Shown here piece after piece: positions 4,518 through 8,171 of a stretch of 8,171 nt of DNA. A program made the translations under genes and the position numbers. The stretch lies in the NCBI GenBank assembly GCA_019307645.1, contig JAFDJF010000071.1, positions 1-8,171 of the forward strand. Direction: 5' to 3'. Under the pieces are notes generated by a model. The model did no database searches and was not told the origin of the DNA. It worked only from the letters and a program-made list of their open reading frames with translations. Every line of letters begins with the position of its first letter. The first letter of the stretch is position 1. The stretch is from Deltaproteobacteria bacterium (GTDB taxonomy: Bacteria; Desulfobacterota; DSM-4660; Desulfatiglandales; Desulfatiglandaceae).

Positions 4518-6294
4518 TCTCCTTTTTCCCTATTGCGCCTTCTTTACAAACCTGCCCACAAACACCACACCCGTAACACAATACCTCATTGATAAATGCC
4601 TTACCCTCTGCAGTATCACGCTGCCGCTCGATGGCAGGACACACAAGCTTGAAGCATTCTCCGCAGCCGGTACACTTTTCTGTCCTCACCATGAAACGTT
4701 CTGCCAAAGGCCTTGCCTCTCTTCTGTGTAAAACACACGGGGCTTGAGAGATAATTACGGAAGGCTCAGGTCTATTGATCTCCTCTTTTATAACAGTCTC
4801 AAGATGCGCCATGTCAAAGGGGTTTACGGCCTTTACATGATCGACGCCCAGAGCCCTGCACAACAATTCGTAATCAATGCCCTTTGTTTCTTCTCCTCTC
4901 AGAGTAAAGCCGGTGCCAGGATGATCCTGTCTTCCTGTCATGGCGATTGTCCGGTTATCGAGAACAATTACCGTGCATGCCCCTTTGTTGTATACCATAT
5001 TAAGGACACTCGTAATCCCCGAATGAAGAAATGTTGCGTCTCCAATAACAGCCACGGCCTTTCCCTTTGCATCGTCCCCTAACAACTTGTCAATGCCCAT
5101 GGCATATCCAATGCTCGCGCCCATGCAGATTGTAGAGTCAATGGCCTCAAGAGGGGCAAGTGCCCCCAGGGTATAGCACCCAATATCGCCCGCAACAAAC
5201 AGATCATACTTTTTAAGCATATAAAAAACAGGCCGGTAAGGGCATCCCGGACACATATTTGGAGGCCGGGATGGGAGTACTGCAATTGGGGTATTGTCTT
5301 TAATATCATTTATGCCCTTTATCTTCTCAGCGATATCCGGACTAAACTCGCCACAACGGGAGAAGATATCCTTTCCGACAACATCTATTCCAAGGGCCTT
5401 TATCTGTTCCTCAAAAAACGGGTCAAGCTCTTCAAACACATAGACCTTTTTAACTCTCTCAGCAAACTCCCTGATTTTTTTCTCCGGCAGCGGGTAAACC
5501 ATCGAAAGCTTCAGAAAGGAATAGTCAGGGAAACTTTCCTTTGCGTAGTGGTAGCAGACACCGCTGGTGATAATACCGAAAGAAGTGTCATTAATATCCA
5601 TTTCGTTCTTATCAAAGACATCTGCAAAGGCTGACAGCCTCTCTATACGCTCCTCAACCAGAGGATGTCTGATACGGGAATAGCGAGGAAGCAAGACAAA
5701 CTTCCGGGGTTCCTTTGCCAAGGTTTTCCCAAAGGCATGCTCTTCCGGCTGTGAAAGTTCAACAACTGATTTTGAATGGGAAAGTCTTGTGGTGGTTCTC
5801 AAAAATACCGGGGTGTCAAATGCTTCGCTTATTTCAAATGCCAGTTTTGCAAAATCCTTTGCCTCCTGACTGTCAGAGGGTTCAAACATGGGTATTTTTG
5901 CAAATTTTGCGTAGTTTCTGTTGTCCTGTTCATTCTGCGAGCTGTACATCTCAGGATCATCTGCCGTAACAATTACCAGCCCGCCTCTGATACCGGTGTA
6001 AGAGGCGGCGAACAAAGGATCTGCAGCAACATTTACGCCCACATGTTTCATGACAACAAGTGCTCTTCCACCTGAAACCGCTGCGCCATATGCTACCTCA
6101 AAGGCCACCTTTTCATTAGTGGACCACTCCACATATACATCTTCATACTGCACAAGTGTTTCAAGGATTTCCGTGCTAGGCGTGCCGGGATAGCCGGTAG
6201 CGACCTTAACGCCCGCTTCGTAGGCTCCCCTGGCAATAGCCTCATTTCCGGACAAAAGGGCTTTTCTCCGGTTATTATTTTGTTTTTTGTCCAT
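4507..6294 (-). CDS. iorA: Indolepyruvate:ferredoxin oxidoreductase, alpha subunit
   Basis: IorA is the thiamine-diphosphate catalytic subunit, converting an arylpyruvate plus CoA to aryl-acetyl-CoA, CO2 and reduced ferredoxin. The 595-residue length fits the family. Order of parts: pyrimidine-binding domain with GYPGTPSTE (34-42); CPGCPYR (348-354); TPP-binding GDIGCYTLG (369-377) and GDATFLHSG (418-426), where the metal-binding segment ends; MTGRQ (452-456); and a C-terminal two-cluster ferredoxin domain. The two [4Fe-4S] sets are complete: C541, C544, C547, C552 and C573, C576, C579, C583. The ATG follows the stop of the preceding radical-SAM gene by 4 nt with no visible Shine-Dalgarno, so translation is probably coupled. 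Amino-acid catabolism is the usual role. The ketosynthase and radical-SAM neighbours suggest instead a biosynthetic supply of aryl-acetyl-CoA or reduced ferredoxin. Family identification is very secure. Confidence 0.96.
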   Translation of the reverse strand: MDKKQNNNRRKALLSGNEAIARGAYEAGVKVATGYPGTPSTEILETLVQYEDVYVEWSTNEKVAFEVAYGAAVSGGRALVVMKHVGVNVAADPLFAASYTGIRGGLVIVTADDPEMYSSQNEQDNRNYAKFAKIPMFEPSDSQEAKDFAKLAFEISEAFDTPVFLRTTTRLSHSKSVVELSQPEEHAFGKTLAKEPRKFVLLPRYSRIRHPLVEERIERLSAFADVFDKNEMDINDTSFGIITSGVCYHYAKESFPDYSFLKLSMVYPLPEKKIREFAERVKKVYVFEELDPFFEEQIKALGIDVVGKDIFSRCGEFSPDIAEKIKGINDIKDNTPIAVLPSRPPNMCPGCPYRPVFYMLKKYDLFVAGDIGCYTLGALAPLEAIDSTICMGASIGYAMGIDKLLGDDAKGKAVAVIGDATFLHSGITSVLNMVYNKGACTVIVLDNRTIAMTGRQDHPGTGFTLRGEETKGIDYELLCRALGVDHVKAVNPFDMAHLETVIKEEINRPEPSVIISQAPCVLHRREARPLAERFMVRTEKCTGCGECFKLVCPAIERQRDTAEGKAFINEVLCYGCGVCGQVCKEGAIGKKEIFQ

Positions 6295-6298
6295 GTGA

Positions 6299-7690
6299 TT
6301 ATGTAAACATTTTTGAAAGTTTATTTACATTCTTGAATCTGGCACCCACTTTCATATATTCCCAAAGCGGTCCCTTGATCCCAAAGCGACGCAGCTTCTT
6401 CTGCAGCTCCCTGCTCATATTAATATTGAGGCCGGGGAAAATCCAGGTCGGATTCTCTTTTGAAAAAATTTCTATAAAAGGCAAGATTTCATTTTCTACC
6501 GCAGGCGATATGTAAAAAGCCGGTTTCAGGAGATCTTGGTCAGGAGCAACGACGCCTTTTTCCACGGCTAGACGATAGAGTTTTGTGTCCGGAAATACCC
6601 TGATGCCGACCATACAGATTACGGCTGTGGGTGCCATGTCCTGGATTGCGTTAAAGGTCTGCTTAACCGTCTCCCTTGTTTCTTCCGGCCCCCCAATGAG
6701 AAGCGAATGGCAAAATGGCATGTCTGACTGCCGGCAGATATCCGAGGCTTTTCTGAGATCATTGGTCGAGAAGTTTTTGCCCATGTTAACAAGCATTGCA
6801 TCATTCGCGGCATCACTGCCAAACTCCATCCCGGTGCAACCCGATTCGAGCATTAAATCAACAAGTTCGCGAGTGACAAATCCCGGGTGACAATAACAAC
6901 TCCACTTGATGGACAGTTTCTTGCGTATTATCTCGCGACAGACAGATTGGGCGTGCTCAACAGGATAGTTGAATTCATTATCAACAATGAAGATATTGCT
7001 CACGCCATTTTCAAGGAGGCCTTCAATTTCGCTGCAAACGTGTTTTGGGCTTCTCATCCTTACTTTTTTCCCCTGAATAACAGGGTATGTGCAGTAGATA
7101 CAATTGAACGGGCAACCCCTTTTTGTCTGTATATTGCCCATCCCGCCCAGCTTGAGATACGCCTTATTATCAAACCCAGAGCGATCGGGGAACGGTAGGT
7201 CGTCTAAATTGTTGATCACTTCCAGTCGGTCATCCAGAATCTTTGAATCCAGGGTCTGAAAACCCTCCTTTTCCAGCCGATTAATGAGTTTTACAAATGA
7301 AACTTCCCCCTCTCCGACAATCCCCAGATCAGCATCCAGATATTCAAGAATTTCACCGGGCAGCAGATCAAAACCGCTTCCTCCAATGACAATGACCCCG
7401 CGGCTGCGCTTTCTGACAATCTGAACGATTCTGCGATAAAAGGACAGGTATGACACATAATTCGGAAAACTGACATTATCGACATTTCTCAAAGACAGTC
7501 CGATGACATCAGGCTGAAAGGAACCGACGGCAGCGGAAACGGCAGTTGTATAATCCTCTTCAAAGCACAGGTCCAGAATCTGGTAAGGCGTATGATTCGC
7601 TTTTAGGGCGGCGGCAATGTATGCCAGGCCGATGGGAAACACAGGATCAGGGAGAGACTCGATATTTGGAGAGATAAGCAGGACCTTCAT
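6299..7690 (-). CDS. B12-binding-domain radical-SAM protein (lipid/polyketide-tailoring type)
   Basis: This 463-residue protein has an N-terminal cobalamin-binding domain (about 1-140). It carries LLISPNIESLPDPVFPIGLAY in two parts (4-10, 11-24), LSLRNVDN (65-72), VIGGSGFDLLP (101-111) and GIVGEGE (123-129). A radical-SAM barrel (about 185-385) follows. The cluster loop is TKRGCPFNCIYC with cysteines 193, 197 and 200 (C-x3-C-x2-C). Later landmarks are MEFGSDAAND (288-297) and SLLIGGPEET (329-338). The LSLRN-x-DN strand is a feature I associate with enzymes near lipid or ladderane-type and natural-product clusters. The longer frame starting at 7789 is rejected in favour of ATG 7690, which begins the domain's first strand and has AGGGAG 5 nt upstream. 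The gene starts 2 nt after the ketosynthase stop and ends 4 nt before iorA. The reaction is unknown. Confidence 0.9.
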   Translation of the reverse strand: MKVLLISPNIESLPDPVFPIGLAYIAAALKANHTPYQILDLCFEEDYTTAVSAAVGSFQPDVIGLSLRNVDNVSFPNYVSYLSFYRRIVQIVRKRSRGVIVIGGSGFDLLPGEILEYLDADLGIVGEGEVSFVKLINRLEKEGFQTLDSKILDDRLEVINNLDDLPFPDRSGFDNKAYLKLGGMGNIQTKRGCPFNCIYCTYPVIQGKKVRMRSPKHVCSEIEGLLENGVSNIFIVDNEFNYPVEHAQSVCREIIRKKLSIKWSCYCHPGFVTRELVDLMLESGCTGMEFGSDAANDAMLVNMGKNFSTNDLRKASDICRQSDMPFCHSLLIGGPEETRETVKQTFNAIQDMAPTAVICMVGIRVFPDTKLYRLAVEKGVVAPDQDLLKPAFYISPAVENEILPFIEIFSKENPTWIFPGLNINMSRELQKKLRRFGIKGPLWEYMKVGARFKNVNKLSKMFT

Positions 7691-7692
7691 TT

Positions 7693-8171
7693 CTACTCCC
7701 TGACAAAAATCATGCTTGTGCTTCCGCCGCCAAAGGTGCTGCTGGTCATAAGCGCCGTTTGCGGACTGCCTTCCTGAAGGGTATGCCACAGTATGGGATA
7801 CTGAGACTCACCCAGCAGGGAATCCGCTTTTACTGCGGGGAGAGGCACCTGATGGCGCAGGCTGAGAAGAATAGCTGCTGCCCGCATAATCCCGGCTCCC
7901 CCGAAATCCCCTATGAGATATTTAAGAGGCGTGACCATCAGTTCCGTCTTTCGGTTTTCAAAAAAACTGGAAAGCTGATGAAACTCCATTCGGTCCAGTT
8001 CACTGGAAAAATTAGCAGAAACGCTGATATGATCGATTTCTTCAGGATCAACAGCGGCCTGCTCGGCAGCGAGCATCATGGCACGCGCCATTTGTTTCCC
8101 TCCGGTTTCATAGTGCCCGACGCGTGTCGTGCCTCCGGAAACGACCCCGGATTTAAGGGTCCCGTAAATCG
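7693..8171 (-). CDS. Beta-ketoacyl synthase-like protein, C-terminal part, lacking both catalytic histidines (chain-length-factor-like)
   Basis: The frame is open to the window edge, so the N-terminal half with the active-site nucleophile position is outside. The ATG at 8091 is internal: residues upstream still match the thiolase fold (GTTRVGHYETGGKQMARAM). The segment VDPEEIDHISVSANFSSELD aligns with the ketosynthase stretch that normally reads I-N-A-H-G-T. Here the His is replaced, giving S-A-N-F. The second His of the K-x-x-x-G-H motif is Asp (LKYLIGDFGGAG, about 7903-7926); the preceding Lys is kept. The end STFGGGSTSMIF fits the family's C-terminus. Loss of both histidines, together with ELDRxE, resembles the KS-beta/chain-length factor of type II polyketide synthases, which pairs with an active KS-alpha. 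It is the most upstream operon gene visible. An inactive or specialised FabF paralogue is the main alternative. Confidence 0.82.
   Translation of the reverse strand, partial: IYGTLKSGVVSGGTTRVGHYETGGKQMARAMMLAAEQAAVDPEEIDHISVSANFSSELDRMEFHQLSSFFENRKTELMVTPLKYLIGDFGGAGIMRAAAILLSLRHQVPLPAVKADSLLGESQYPILWHTLQEGSPQTALMTSSTFGGGSTSMIFVRE
7696..7701 (-). promoter_or_regulatory. Ribosome-binding site fixing the radical-SAM start at 7690
   Basis: AGGGAG on the - strand lies 5 nt upstream of the ATG at 7690, within the last codons of the ketosynthase gene. It is the clearest Shine-Dalgarno in the operon and supports this start over the in-frame ATG 99 nt upstream. Confidence 0.7.

Noticed and set aside
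4336..4731. 131-residue open frame on the + strand across the iorA-iorB junction
   Set aside because: Shadow of both subunits; its Cys/Pro-rich translation comes from reading the ferredoxin-domain codons backwards.
7691..7789. 33-residue N-terminal extension of the 463-residue radical-SAM protein
   Set aside because: The extra residues lie wholly within the ketosynthase coding sequence and match no domain. The ATG at 7690 has a good Shine-Dalgarno and begins the cobalamin-domain strand MKVLLISPN.
8089..8091. ATG at 8091 as the true start of the ketosynthase gene
   Set aside because: The frame continues upstream to the window edge with sequence that still fits the thiolase fold, so the gene is partial and the ATG is internal.
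1..8171. tRNA, rRNA or CRISPR array
   Set aside because: No tRNA-like cloverleaf arms, rRNA segments or regularly spaced direct repeats were seen on either strand.

Overview
The window looks like chromosome from an anaerobic bacterium, most plausibly a member of the Desulfobacterota (former Deltaproteobacteria). Three things suggest this: oxygen-sensitive enzymes (three radical-SAM proteins and a ferredoxin-dependent indolepyruvate oxidoreductase), moderate GC content, and a palindromic miniature element of a style I associate with that group. The taxonomic call is inference; no marker gene is present.

Layout. At the left edge is the 3' end of a radical-SAM gene on the + strand (2-418), meeting head-on, with 18 bp between them, a small cyclic-nucleotide-binding-domain gene on the - strand (437-817). 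A gene-free stretch (818-1218) holds three short perfect palindromes and a 70-bp hairpin with imperfect inverted ends. Next is a family-2 glycosyltransferase on the + strand (1219-2271) with a membrane-anchored C-terminus. Its stop codon lies at the edge of a 171-bp palindromic, TA-flanked MITE-like element (2271-2441). One arm of that element carries an extra GC-rich hairpin, which looks like a second repeat nested in the first.

From the right edge back to 2480 runs a tightly packed - strand operon of five genes: a ketosynthase C-terminus (7693-8171, cut by the window edge); a B12-binding radical-SAM protein (6299-7690); IorA (4507-6294); IorB (3882-4463); and a second B12-binding radical-SAM protein (2480-3889). 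Gaps are 2, 4 and 43 nt, then an 8-nt overlap, so the genes are probably co-transcribed and translationally coupled.

How they may work together (inference). The ketosynthase has lost both catalytic histidines and reads like a chain-length-factor (KS-beta) subunit. IorAB makes aryl-acetyl-CoA (or acyl-CoA) from arylpyruvate and reduces ferredoxin. Two B12-dependent radical-SAM enzymes commonly methylate or cyclise lipid-like substrates. Together this suggests an anaerobic pathway that extends an aryl-acetyl-CoA primer by type-II ketosynthase chemistry and tailors it by radical chemistry, giving an unusual polyketide or lipid. The ketosynthase partner, carrier protein and reductases should lie beyond position 8171.
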